DNA of 43,030 bases from positions 1-43,030 of the forward strand of contig NZ_JACOFV010000022.1 of assembly GCF_014284255.1 (NCBI RefSeq). Direction: 5' to 3'. Numbering within the stretch: the stretch's first letter is position 1; every line of letters begins with the position of its first letter. Source of the stretch: Cognatundibacterium jejuense (lineage in GTDB: Bacteria > Pseudomonadota > Gammaproteobacteria > Burkholderiales > Burkholderiaceae_D). The notes below the pieces were generated by a model. It was not told where the DNA came from. It saw only the letters and a list, made by a program, of their open reading frames with translations, and did no database searches. Made by a program: the position numbers and the translations under genes. This document shows positions 1-8,615 of this stretch, one piece after another.

Positions 1-160
1 CTTCCACTATTTTTGTCTCCATGGGCTTTTGGATGATCTGAACGATCTTGTTCCCCAAGCCATTGAGCAGCGCATACAACAGCACTACGTGAAATGCTAA
101 TACCAGCCCCATGCCAAGGAACTTCTTACCCGGCTCTTGCTGGCGATCTGAAAAATCCAT
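1..160 (-). CDS. TonB-like energy transducer, N-terminal fragment
   Basis: This is the first 53 codons of a gene that runs off the left edge. The ATG (complement of 158-160) is preceded by an AGGAGT ribosome binding site (complement of 165-170). The product starts with a short charged stretch (MDFSDRQQEPGKKF), then one hydrophobic segment of about 20 residues (GMGLVLAFHVVLLYALLNGL) and a Lys/Pro-containing segment (IIQKPMETKIVE). That is the layout of TonB, an inner-membrane-anchored protein that passes proton-motive energy to outer-membrane receptors. The Pro-rich middle and the C-terminal domain lie outside the window, so the family call rests on the N-terminus only. exbB/exbD may follow to the left, which cannot be seen. 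A TonB-dependent receptor is present at 30.9 kb. Confidence 0.7.
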   Translation of the reverse strand, partial: MDFSDRQQEPGKKFLGMGLVLAFHVVLLYALLNGLGNKIVQIIQKPMETKIVE

Positions 161-387
161 TAAAACTCCTCCCGAACCACAAGTTCTATTTCTACTATTT
201 GACCCAAGTCAAAACGTCTCAAACAAAAAAATAATTATAAATGTTACGAGGCACTATACGGCGCATTAATTCGACCGTCACACATAAAACCATTTATAAA
301 TCAACTGGGAGCAGAAAGACCAAAATATATTTGTAATTTTCAATGAAAACGACTCATACAATTTTGCAAACCACTCATATCCTCCGG

Positions 388-412
388 TTCAATTCACATT
401 CACCGAATTGAA
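388..412. repeat. Inverted repeat, 8-bp arms
   Basis: TTCAATTC (388-395) and GAATTGAA (405-412) are perfect inverse copies separated by nine bases. No T-run follows on either strand, so it does not look like a terminator. It could be a protein-binding site between the divergent tonB-like gene and the peptide transporter. Confidence 0.5.
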
Positions 413-762
413 ATGTAATACCAAAAACTTGGTTTTTATTTTATTTGCTCGTTTTTGCTATTTTTTGTGACAACCGAACTTAACCAATAATCGCTTATAT
501 CTATGCAAGTTATACAAGTTGGTTTACATAAATCGACAATCAATCTAACACCACATCGCTCGATGTTCCACCCACAAAATGAACTACCTGTAACTTTTGG
601 TAAAAAAAGTATATTTTAAGAAAACATTCTGAAAATTTTTACGCCAAAATTTTCCAAAGGCGCATAAAACCATTTCTTGACGCCGTCTGTCAATACTTTC
701 ACAACAGTTTTTCACTGAAATACAACATGGCGCATTTTGCCAAAAAAAAGAGACAAAAGGAA

Positions 763-957
763 ATGCATCTTTTTGTGCTTTGCAGCATATATTAACTGCG
801 CTTAATTCTCATTTTTGAAGATTTCTTCGATAAATTTGCTTGGTACGGATATAAAGCAAATAAAATTTCCTTTTTCACACTAGGGAGCCGTAAAACTCAT
901 AAAAATTGCGTTTAAATAGGAATAATTTTTAATGCACGACAGCAAAAAAAGATGCAT
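763..957. repeat. Pair of 16-bp inverted repeats enclosing 163 bp
   Basis: The left arm ATGCATCTTTTTGTGC (763-778) and the right arm GCAAAAAAAGATGCAT (942-957) are inverse complements at 15 of 16 positions. They enclose AT-rich sequence with no reading frame. The layout could be a miniature inverted-repeat element, the stem of a long RNA, or two copies of a regulatory site in opposite orientation. No clear target duplication flanks the arms. Confidence 0.45.
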
Positions 958-958
958 A

Positions 959-970
959 GCAAACGTTTGC
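959..970. promoter_or_regulatory. LacI/PurR-like operator palindrome
   Basis: GCAAACGTTTGC is a perfect 12-bp palindrome with a central CG. It is identical to the core of the enterobacterial PurR operator and typical of LacI/GalR-family sites. It lies about 270 bases upstream of the peptide-binding protein gene and two bases after the right arm of the 763-957 inverted repeat. Which regulator binds it is unknown, and no LacI-family gene is in the window. Confidence 0.45.
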
Positions 971-1237
971 CACGTCATTTTTAGTAAAAAATTAAGGAAT
1001 AATCCATTTTCGGATAAAAATTAAATTGATAAAAATTTTTATTTTACGTGCCCGAAGCACTGAAACATAGGCTAATGTTACGGCGCCATGAAAATGCGCC
1101 CTTCCCTAAGGAGTCGCGCCTACAAGCAATAACCAGGTTGTAACAAGCACTAACAAACCTTCACAGACCGTCAACAAGAACGGCATACAACGAATCTTCA
1201 ATTCGTTGAAAAAATCACAAGCGGGAGATAAAGCTGT

Positions 1238-3136
1238 ATGAAATGCAAATTCGTATCAAAAAGGGACACTCGGTTGAATCTCGAAGGCACACTTAAGAAA
1301 GTCATCGGTACTTTATCCGGAATATTTTTGATGACGAGTGTTCCAATTATTTCATTAGGTATCTCTGCAGAGACACTCGCACAAACGACAGCAACTAAGC
1401 TCAACAGTGCTAACACAACAGAATTCGCTGATCCAGACAAAGTATTACGTACCATTTTTCCGGTGGCCGAAACTGGTTTTGACCCGGCTGGCTCTCGAGA
1501 TTTGTATTCTCACGCCATTGTTGAAGTTGTTTTCGAACGCCTGTATAGCTATGATTATCTGGCAACTCCGGCAAAAATTATCCCGCAGACAGCGGACGGT
1601 TTACCTGACATCTCAGCCGATGGCAAAACCTACACCATAAAATTAAAAAAAGGAATTTACTTTACGCAAGACGAGGCATTCAAAGGAAGAAGCCGTGAAT
1701 TAACGATGAACGATTACGTGTATTCGATTAAGCGTTTGATGGATCCACGTATCGCATCCAGCCACAGTTGGTTATTTGAAGGCAAAATCGTTGGCCTCGA
1801 TGAGCTGGTAGCTAAAGCAAAAAAGACTGGAAAATTTGATTACGACGCCAAAATTGCAGGTATAGAAACTCCAGATAAATACACTTTACGTTTGCATCTG
1901 ACCCGTCCTGACTTTAATTTACCGATGATTTTGGCTTACGTAGCGACTTCCGCTGTAGCGCGAGAAGTGGTAGAGCATTATCAGGATTTGCAGGGCTTAG
2001 TTATGGCCAATCCGGTCGGCACCGGCCCCTACAAACTCACGGAATGGGTACGTGGTTCAAAAATGGTTTTGGATGCCAAACCAGATTACCGTCCCGTTTA
2101 TTGGAACTTTCAAGGAAGTAACAATGCTGAAGATCAAAAAATAAGTGCTGCAATGAAAGGCAAACGGATTCCTCAAATTGGGCGCATCATCGTCACCGAT
2201 ATTTTGGAAGATCAATCCCGCTTACTCGCCTTTCAAAAGGATGAAGTCGATCTGTTTCAGCTTTATGGGGGATTAGCGCCACAAGCCATGCGCGATGGTA
2301 AATTAAAACCGGAATTCCAACAAAAAGGAATTCAACTATCACGCATAGTCGATCCGGAACTGACCGTTTATTACTGGAATATGAGAGACCCAGTATTCGG
2401 TGGTTTGTCTAAGGAAAAAATTGCGTTACGCCGTGCCATCGCAATGGCACACAATGTAGATGATGAGATTCGGATTGTGGATAATGGTCAAGCTGTCGCT
2501 TTAGAATTTCCCATTCCGCCGGGTGTCGTGGGTCACGATCCTGATTATAAAAGCAGTATTCAATATGACCCCGTTGCTGCCAACGCGCTGTTAGATAAGT
2601 TCGGTTATAAAAAAGGCGCTGATGGTTACCGTAATCTGCCTGATGGCAAACCGTTTCAAATCAATTACACCTCACAAACTGAATCGCGTGGGCATTTGCA
2701 AGCCGAAGTCTGGAAGAAAACCTATGATAGCGTTGGCATACGCATGAATGTGGATTTCCGACCATTCGCAGAGATTTTAAAAGCGGAAAAAGACTGTCAT
2801 CTGACGCAACGTATTTCCCCGTGGATTGCTGATTATCCAGATGGTGATAATTTCATGCAATTATTTTACGGTGCCAACATTCATCTCAATAATGCAGGTT
2901 GCGTGGCAATTCCGGAATACGACAAACTCTATGAAGAATCACAAAAACTTCCGGCCGGTCCTGAACGCGATTTGTTGTATCACAAAATGACACGCATCTT
3001 GGAAGTCTACGCAGCGCAACGCATAGGTTATGCACGTTATCGCAATATGCTGTCGCAAGCGCGAGTTATCGGATACAAAAAGCATCCAGTCATGTTGACG
3101 GAATGGATGTATATCGACATCGACAAAAGCAAGTAA
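1238..3136 (+). CDS. Peptide ABC transporter substrate-binding protein (SBP family 5)
   Basis: A 632-residue periplasmic binding protein of the DppA/OppA class. It captures peptides in the periplasm and hands them to the membrane permeases encoded just downstream. An unusually long basic N-terminus precedes a hydrophobic segment (about residues 22-45, TLKKVIGTLSGIFL...ISLGISA), which reads as a signal peptide with cleavage around residue 45-49. The family-5 fold covers roughly residues 70-560, with typical segments such as PVGTGPYKLTEWVRG and LRRAIAMAHNVDDEI. The ATG at 1238 has a GGGAG element about 12 bases upstream. The gap to the permease gene is 83 bases and no terminator is visible there, so the four transporter genes are probably one operon. 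The ligand cannot be told; peptides are inferred from the family and from the peptidase pair downstream. Confidence 0.9.
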   Translation: MKCKFVSKRDTRLNLEGTLKKVIGTLSGIFLMTSVPIISLGISAETLAQTTATKLNSANTTEFADPDKVLRTIFPVAETGFDPAGSRDLYSHAIVEVVFERLYSYDYLATPAKIIPQTADGLPDISADGKTYTIKLKKGIYFTQDEAFKGRSRELTMNDYVYSIKRLMDPRIASSHSWLFEGKIVGLDELVAKAKKTGKFDYDAKIAGIETPDKYTLRLHLTRPDFNLPMILAYVATSAVAREVVEHYQDLQGLVMANPVGTGPYKLTEWVRGSKMVLDAKPDYRPVYWNFQGSNNAEDQKISAAMKGKRIPQIGRIIVTDILEDQSRLLAFQKDEVDLFQLYGGLAPQAMRDGKLKPEFQQKGIQLSRIVDPELTVYYWNMRDPVFGGLSKEKIALRRAIAMAHNVDDEIRIVDNGQAVALEFPIPPGVVGHDPDYKSSIQYDPVAANALLDKFGYKKGADGYRNLPDGKPFQINYTSQTESRGHLQAEVWKKTYDSVGIRMNVDFRPFAEILKAEKDCHLTQRISPWIADYPDGDNFMQLFYGANIHLNNAGCVAIPEYDKLYEESQKLPAGPERDLLYHKMTRILEVYAAQRIGYARYRNMLSQARVIGYKKHPVMLTEWMYIDIDKSK

Positions 3137-3219
3137 CGAAGCAACCGAGTAAATATGTAACCAATTCTCGCGAATAAGATACTCGTGAATAATCAAGAAA
3201 CGCCAATGAAGAATTTCTC

Positions 3220-4158
3220 ATGATCACCTATATATTCCGCCGCTTATGGCAAATGGCACCGACGATGCTTGGTGTTATTTTGCTGGTTTTTTTCTTGTTT
3301 AACTGGGTAGGTGGCGACCCTGCCTATATCCTCGCCGGCAAAATGTCGAATCCGGCACAAATCGCTAACATCCGCACCCAGCTTGGTATAGATCAGCCCT
3401 ACTACGTGCAGTTATGGATCTTCATCAAACAAATTGCCACCTTTAATTTTGGCAATAGCTGGAGCACGGGCGAACCGGTATCATCCATCATTCTGACCCG
3501 CTTAGGTCCTTCGCTGACGATACTCGTTCCATTAACCATCTTAGAAACGATGATCGCGATTGCGCTGGCTTTGGCAGTTGCGTTTCGTCGCGGATCTTTT
3601 ACCGATCGCGCAGTGATGGTGATTTGCACCACTGCAATGTCTATCAGTATTCTGGTCTACATTATTGTTGGTCAGTATTTTTTTGCTTATCAATTAAATT
3701 TATTTCCAGTACAAGGCTGGGGCAATAGCTTTACCGAAAACCTGTTCAAATATTCCGCATTGCCGATTTTGATTAGTCTGGCAGTCAGCGTTGCCCCAAG
3801 CCTGCGCTTGTTCCGCACTTTTGTGCTGGATGAAGTGAATCAGGATTATGTCCGCACAGCCCGTGCCAAAGGCGTTTCTGAACATCGCATCAAATGGGTA
3901 CATGTGTTACGCAACGCAGCGATTCCTATCATCACCTACGTTATGTCCAATTTACCAGCCTTGCTTATTGGTGCATTTTTGATTGAGCGTTTTTTCTCAA
4001 TTCCAGGCATTGGTCGAGAAGTAATTCTGGCCGTTGAACGTAGTGACTTCCCGGTGATTAAAGCAATTACCGTTTACGTTGCTGCAGCCACGATGTTATT
4101 TAATTTGCTCACAGATCTGCTGTATCAGGCGGTTGATCCACGCGTTCAATTGAAATAA
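3220..4158 (+). CDS. Peptide ABC transporter permease, DppB/OppB type
   Basis: A 312-residue inner-membrane permease with the usual six predicted transmembrane helices. The first is near the N-terminus (MAPTMLGVILLVFFLFNW) after the characteristic start ITYIFRRLWQ. The cytoplasmic EAA loop that docks onto the ATPase is seen at about residues 210-240 (DYVRTARAKGVSEHRIKWVHVLRNAAIPI). The end, LLTDLLYQAVDPRVQ, is the standard C-terminus of this family. It pairs with the OppC-type permease that starts three bases after its stop codon. The length is normal for the family. Confidence 0.93.
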   Translation: MITYIFRRLWQMAPTMLGVILLVFFLFNWVGGDPAYILAGKMSNPAQIANIRTQLGIDQPYYVQLWIFIKQIATFNFGNSWSTGEPVSSIILTRLGPSLTILVPLTILETMIAIALALAVAFRRGSFTDRAVMVICTTAMSISILVYIIVGQYFFAYQLNLFPVQGWGNSFTENLFKYSALPILISLAVSVAPSLRLFRTFVLDEVNQDYVRTARAKGVSEHRIKWVHVLRNAAIPIITYVMSNLPALLIGAFLIERFFSIPGIGREVILAVERSDFPVIKAITVYVAAATMLFNLLTDLLYQAVDPRVQLK

Positions 4159-4161
4159 GGA

Positions 4162-5328
4162 ATGAACATGCATCAAACGCTCTCACAGACAGCTTCTGGC
4201 AACATGGATGATCCAAAACAAACTTCTCCGGGCCTATGGGCATTGGCATGGCGTCGATTACGCGCGGATAAAGTAGCGATGGTTGGGCTGACGATTGTCG
4301 CCGCATTTTTACTAACGATCGCGCTGTCATCCAGCGGTTTGATTGCCGCCGATTGGGAACAGGAAACTGGCGTTTCCTATGCACCTCCAAGTTTCACTTC
4401 CAGCACAGATAGTATAGACAGCAACCAGCATGACTCGCCAACGAGCAAGCATTCCGCAGTACAAGCGGAGGTTACCGATAATCCACTTGACCCTATACGT
4501 GATGTGATCAAAAGCCTGCGCCAACACGAGACTGGCACCGACGCGGTGATTGTCAATGATTACGGCATTCAAGATCCGATTGGCGCAGAAATGTCTGAAA
4601 TCCGCACTGCCTTAGCCAAATCAGGCAAAGCGAAAATTGCGACACGTGCAGCAACCCTGCCCTTTGGCGCGGACAAATGGGGGCATGACATCATCAAAAA
4701 AACCATAAAGGGGGCAGAGACGTCCATCCTCGTCGGCATTATCGCCGCCTTTCTGGCAACGCTGCTGGGTACTCTATTTGGCGCGGTGGCTGGCTATTTT
4801 GGCGGAAAAATCGACGATCTGTTTAACTGGTTTTACAGCATTTTCACATCCATTCCTTACCTGCTGTTGATCTTATCAGTAGCAGCGGTACTACAACAGA
4901 AAGGGCTCTCAACGATTATTTTGATTCTGGCTTTTACTGGCTGGACTGGTCCTTTCCGATTAATGCGTGCCGAATACATGAAGCATAAAGCACGTGAATA
5001 TGTATGGGCTGCAGACGCCATCGGTGCCTCACATTGGCGCAAGATGTTTATCCATATCTTCCCGAATGTCAGTCATGTGGCGTTGGTCCAAGTTTCTATT
5101 CTGGTGGTCGGTTTTATCAAATCTGAAGTCATCCTTAGTTTTCTAGGTTTTGGCGTGCCAGTCGGCACGGTATCGTGGGGCAGTATGCTTAATGAAGCGC
5201 AAAATGAACTGATCCTTGGTAAATGGTGGCAATTAGTGGCAGCAACGGCGGCAATGGCCGTGTTGGTCACCGCCTTTTCCTTATTCACCGACGCCTTGCG
5301 TGATGCGCTTGACCCTAAGCTGAAATAA
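4162..5328 (+). CDS. Peptide ABC transporter permease, DppC/OppC type, with enlarged periplasmic loop
   Basis: A 388-residue second permease of the importer. After the first transmembrane helix (about residues 35-57) comes a hydrophilic stretch of roughly 110 residues, rich in Ser, Thr and Asp, before the family resumes at PFGADKWGHDIIKKTIKGAETSILVG. Standard DppC proteins are near 300 residues, so this loop accounts for the extra length and should face the periplasm. The EAA loop lies at about residues 276-303 (EYVWAADAIGASHWRKMFIHIFPN), and the protein ends LTDALRDALDPKLK as expected. The AAGGA element sits very close to the ATG at 4162, so the second ATG at 4168 is an equally good start. 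Confidence 0.92.
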   Translation: MNMHQTLSQTASGNMDDPKQTSPGLWALAWRRLRADKVAMVGLTIVAAFLLTIALSSSGLIAADWEQETGVSYAPPSFTSSTDSIDSNQHDSPTSKHSAVQAEVTDNPLDPIRDVIKSLRQHETGTDAVIVNDYGIQDPIGAEMSEIRTALAKSGKAKIATRAATLPFGADKWGHDIIKKTIKGAETSILVGIIAAFLATLLGTLFGAVAGYFGGKIDDLFNWFYSIFTSIPYLLLILSVAAVLQQKGLSTIILILAFTGWTGPFRLMRAEYMKHKAREYVWAADAIGASHWRKMFIHIFPNVSHVALVQVSILVVGFIKSEVILSFLGFGVPVGTVSWGSMLNEAQNELILGKWWQLVAATAAMAVLVTAFSLFTDALRDALDPKLK

Positions 5329-5336
5329 GGACCGAT

Positions 5337-7064
5337 ATGAATACCCACTCTCAAACAGCAGCCTTGCTCAAAGTTGATAATTTACGCGTCTCTTTTCGCG
5401 TCAATAAAAAAGAAAACGTAGAAACCGTTAAGGGAATTTCGTTTGAGATTCCTTACAACGCCACCGTTGCCCTGGTAGGCGAATCTGGTAGCGGCAAATC
5501 TGTCAGCTCGCTCGCCGTCATGGGACTGTTACCGGCTGACACGTCCAGCATTTCCGGCGATAGCAAAATTACTTTTGAAGGTAAGAGTTTGCTGGAACTG
5601 AGTATCAGCCAGCGCCGTCAGTTATGCGGCAAAGATATCTCGATGATTTTTCAGGAGCCGATGACCTCGCTCAATCCGGTCTTTACGGTCGGGTTTCAGA
5701 TCGCAGAAGTACTACGCTTACATATGGGCATGGATGCGAAGCAAGCGCGCGCGCGGGCAATAGAATTGCTTGATGAAGTTGGTATTCCTGACCCAAAAAA
5801 TAAAATCGACGCCTATCCTAGCCAGATGTCAGGCGGCCAGCAGCAACGCGTCATGATCGCGATGGCAATTGCGTGTGAACCCAAGTTATTGATTGCCGAC
5901 GAACCGACGACGGCACTGGATGTCACCATACAAAAACAGATTATCGATTTAATCAACGCTTTGCGTATCAAACGCAATATGTCGGTGCTGTTTATCACGC
6001 ACGATCTGGCACTGGTTGGTGAAATTGCCAGTCACGTGATTGTGATGCGTCATGGTGAAATCCGTGAAGCGGGTTCGGTTGAGCAAATCTTTGAGCGTCC
6101 GCAGGATACTTACACGCAGGCGCTCATGCATTGCCGCCCGTCGCTCGACAGCCGCCCATGGCGTCTGCCGGTGATTGCTGACTTTATGAATAATCAAGGT
6201 ACTTTACCAGAACAAAAAGAACGTCAACGTGGTTTATGTGGGGACGAAGATATCGTGTTGGAAGTCAACAACCTCAGTAAAAGTTTTTATACACGCGAAG
6301 GCCTGTTCGGTAAAAAAGAATTTAAAGCTGTCGACGATGTCTCGTTCAAACTCGCCCGCGGAAAAACGCTGGGCGTAGTAGGTGAATCCGGTTCGGGCAA
6401 GACCACCGTTGGTCTATGCTTATTACGTCTGCATCAGGCGACCAGCGGGCAAGCATTTTTTGATGGCAAAGACATTTTATCGATGCCGAATAAAGAATTT
6501 TTGCAATACAAGCGCAGAATTCAAATTATCTTTCAAAACCCTTATGCGTCTTTGAATCCGCGCTTTACCATCGGTCAAATTCTGATGGAGCCCATGCATA
6601 TCCACCGCATAGGCAACAATGACATTGAACGTGCGACCATGGCGAAACAATTGCTCGACAAGGTTGGATTACCCGTCGCCGCATTTCAGCGTTACCCGCA
6701 TGAGTTTTCTGGCGGCCAGCGCCAGCGTATTGCAATAGCGCGCTGTCTGACCATGAAGCCCGAAGTGTTAGTGTGCGATGAATCGGTGTCTGCGCTCGAT
6801 GTGTCTGTACAAGCGCAAGTTTTAAATCTACTGCAAGATCTGCAAGAAGAATTTAGTTTATCGTATATTTTTATTTCTCATGATCTGGCAGTGGTCAAAT
6901 ACATCGCTGATCAGGTGATGGTCATGAACAAAGGCAAAGTGGTTGAACTGGCCAACGCCGATGATTTATACCATCACCCACAACAAGCTTATACCAAGAC
7001 CTTGCTAGGTGCTATCCCGCGCGGTTTGCAGCATGCTGAAAAATATAGACAGCTATTTATTTGA
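5337..7064 (+). CDS. Peptide ABC transporter, fused double ATP-binding protein (YejF-like)
   Basis: A 575-residue protein with two complete ABC ATPase halves in one chain, doing the work of separate DppD and DppF subunits. First half: Walker A GESGSGKS (about 48-55), signature SGGQQQRV (about 165) and Walker [13 protein letters not shown]. Second half: Walker A GESGSGKT (about 349-356), signature [12 protein letters not shown] (about 458) and Walker [13 protein letters not shown], with DES instead of the usual DEP. The catalytic Glu is present in both halves. It energises the two permeases; the single-chain form is the YejF arrangement. It starts eight bases after the permease stop codon, with AAGGA just before the ATG. 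Confidence 0.93.
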   Translation: MNTHSQTAALLKVDNLRVSFRVNKKENVETVKGISFEIPYNATVALVGESGSGKSVSSLAVMGLLPADTSSISGDSKITFEGKSLLELSISQRRQLCGKDISMIFQEPMTSLNPVFTVGFQIAEVLRLHMGMDAKQARARAIELLDEVGIPDPKNKIDAYPSQMSGGQQQRVMIAMAIACEPKLLIADEPTTALDVTIQKQIIDLINALRIKRNMSVLFITHDLALVGEIASHVIVMRHGEIREAGSVEQIFERPQDTYTQALMHCRPSLDSRPWRLPVIADFMNNQGTLPEQKERQRGLCGDEDIVLEVNNLSKSFYTREGLFGKKEFKAVDDVSFKLARGKTLGVVGESGSGKTTVGLCLLRLHQATSGQAFFDGKDILSMPNKEFLQYKRRIQIIFQNPYASLNPRFTIGQILMEPMHIHRIGNNDIERATMAKQLLDKVGLPVAAFQRYPHEFSGGQRQRIAIARCLTMKPEVLVCDESVSALDVSVQAQVLNLLQDLQEEFSLSYIFISHDLAVVKYIADQVMVMNKGKVVELANADDLYHHPQQAYTKTLLGAIPRGLQHAEKYRQLFI

Positions 7065-7184
7065 AAATTAGTAAAGGCTTTCATCGCGAGAAAAATATAG
7101 TACTATCAAGACAATATTGTATTTTACACATTACCACCTTGTGAAAGCACAATCAGGGTGTAATAGCAGAAGACGGAGCAAGAC

Positions 7185-8615
7185 TTGGATGCCATAAAAA
7201 ATTTGTTCAAAGAATTGATACCAGCAGTCGACTTCTGCTCTATGCGCATCGTTGATGAACGCAGTGAAGAATTAAACGTACGACAAAATATCTTGCAGCC
7301 ACTCAACAGCATGCGCAGCCATGGTGCGATGTTCACCGTGGTTCATCAGGGTGGTTATGGCTATGCGGCAACGAGCGATTTGTCACGTAGCGGCGTAAAG
7401 CAGGCAATACAACGGGCGCATGACTGGGCAACAATGAGTGCGGGCAAATCAGTCACTGATTTTAGTGCGATTCCGCAATCGGCGGCGCGAGGCGAACACT
7501 ATGGCCCCAGCGCGCAAAGCTGGAACCGCAAAGAAATCATTGCGCTGCTGATGCAAGAATCGCAGGCCTGTCAGATCGATCCCCGTGTCGTTGACTGGAG
7601 CGCCTCCATGTCACGCATCAGCACGGATCAATGGTTCATCAGCAGCACGGGAGCCGATATCCATCAGCATTTTGATTATCTGATTCCGAATCTCAGCGTC
7701 ACCGCCAATCAGGGTTCAGAAACTCAGACCCGTACATTGGGTGGGCAATACAATGGTTTCTGCCATCAAGGTGGCATGGAGGTCTTGCAACACGCTGGCT
7801 TTTACGGTTCCGGCCAACGCATTGCACAACAAGCCATTGATCTGCTAAGCGCCCAAAACTGCCCTTCCGGACGCATGGATTTGTTACTGATGCCAGAACA
7901 AATGATGCTGCAGATTCATGAGTCGATTGGCCACCCTCTGGAGCTTGATCGCATCCTAGGCGACGAGCGTAATTTCGCTGGTACCAGTTTTGTGACGCCC
8001 GATATGTTCGGACATTTTCAATACGGATCGGCATTACTGAACGTTACACATGATCCACAAAGAGCTGAAGAATTTGCCAGCTATCGTTGGGATGACGACG
8101 GCACACCAGCTGAAAAAACCTGGCTGATCCGCGATGGCATTTTGCAGCGGCCCCTCGGTAGCGCACTATCACAGGCGCGCTCAGGCATGGCCGGACTTGC
8201 CAATTCACGTGCATGCGACTGGAACCGTCCACCGATCGATCGCATGGCAAATTTGAATATCGAAGCCGGTAGCAGCAGTTTAACCGACATGATTGCGTCC
8301 GTTGAAAATGGCGTACTGATGAATACGAATGTCTCGTGGTCTATTGATGACTCACGTAATAAATTTCAATTTGGTTGCGAATATGGTCAGCTCATTCAGG
8401 ATGGCGAACTCAAAGGTCTGGTCAAAAACCCCAATTACCGCGGTATCTCAGAAAGCTTCTGGCGCTCTTTAAAAATGGTCGGCGATGCTTCGACCTACGC
8501 CGTTATGGGCACACCTTTCTGCGGCAAAGGTGAACCTTCACAGGTGATCCGCGTTGGTCACGCATCACCCGCTTGCTTATTCGATCAGGTCGAGGTTTTT
8601 GGAGGCGAAGCGTGA
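7185..8615 (+). CDS. TldD-like metallopeptidase (catalytic subunit of a TldD/TldE pair)
   Basis: A 476-residue member of the TldD/PmbA family. TldD/TldE heterodimers are zinc peptidases known to trim modified peptides such as the microcin B17 precursor and to degrade unfolded peptides such as CcdA. The zinc motif HEXXXH is present at about residues 245-250 (HESIGH). A C-terminal FCGKGEP segment (Cys near 446) matches the third zinc ligand region of TldD. The start is a TTG at 7185 with GGAG at 7175-7178; no ATG gives a better start, and the next Met is residue 19. The gap to the transporter ATPase is 120 bases and holds a 10-bp palindrome (7111-7120) and no clear terminator. It is probably a paralogue of a housekeeping tldD elsewhere in the genome. 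Confidence 0.85.
   Translation: MDAIKNLFKELIPAVDFCSMRIVDERSEELNVRQNILQPLNSMRSHGAMFTVVHQGGYGYAATSDLSRSGVKQAIQRAHDWATMSAGKSVTDFSAIPQSAARGEHYGPSAQSWNRKEIIALLMQESQACQIDPRVVDWSASMSRISTDQWFISSTGADIHQHFDYLIPNLSVTANQGSETQTRTLGGQYNGFCHQGGMEVLQHAGFYGSGQRIAQQAIDLLSAQNCPSGRMDLLLMPEQMMLQIHESIGHPLELDRILGDERNFAGTSFVTPDMFGHFQYGSALLNVTHDPQRAEEFASYRWDDDGTPAEKTWLIRDGILQRPLGSALSQARSGMAGLANSRACDWNRPPIDRMANLNIEAGSSSLTDMIASVENGVLMNTNVSWSIDDSRNKFQFGCEYGQLIQDGELKGLVKNPNYRGISESFWRSLKMVGDASTYAVMGTPFCGKGEPSQVIRVGHASPACLFDQVEVFGGEA

Larger units (their letters stand above)
161..1237. other. Long AT-rich non-coding region between tonB-like gene and peptide transporter operon
   Basis: About 1.07 kb with no convincing open reading frame on either strand. 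It is clearly more AT-rich than the genes around it. Visible structure: a perfect 8-bp inverted repeat (388-412), a perfect 9-bp inverted repeat (631-639 with 646-654), a near-perfect 16-bp inverted pair (763-778 with 942-957), a 12-bp palindrome GCAAACGTTTGC (959-970), an A5T5 palindrome (1029-1042) and a 13-bp direct repeat CATAAAACCATTT (283-295 and 663-675). The motif GGCGCAT occurs at 260-266, 659-665 and 729-735. The region must hold promoters for the divergent tonB-like gene and the transporter operon. I could not place either promoter with confidence. Confidence 0.7.

Noticed and set aside
225..250. Fur-box-like AT-rich stretch upstream of the tonB-like gene
   Set aside because: Only a short ATAATTAT core is seen; it does not match the 19-bp Fur consensus well enough.
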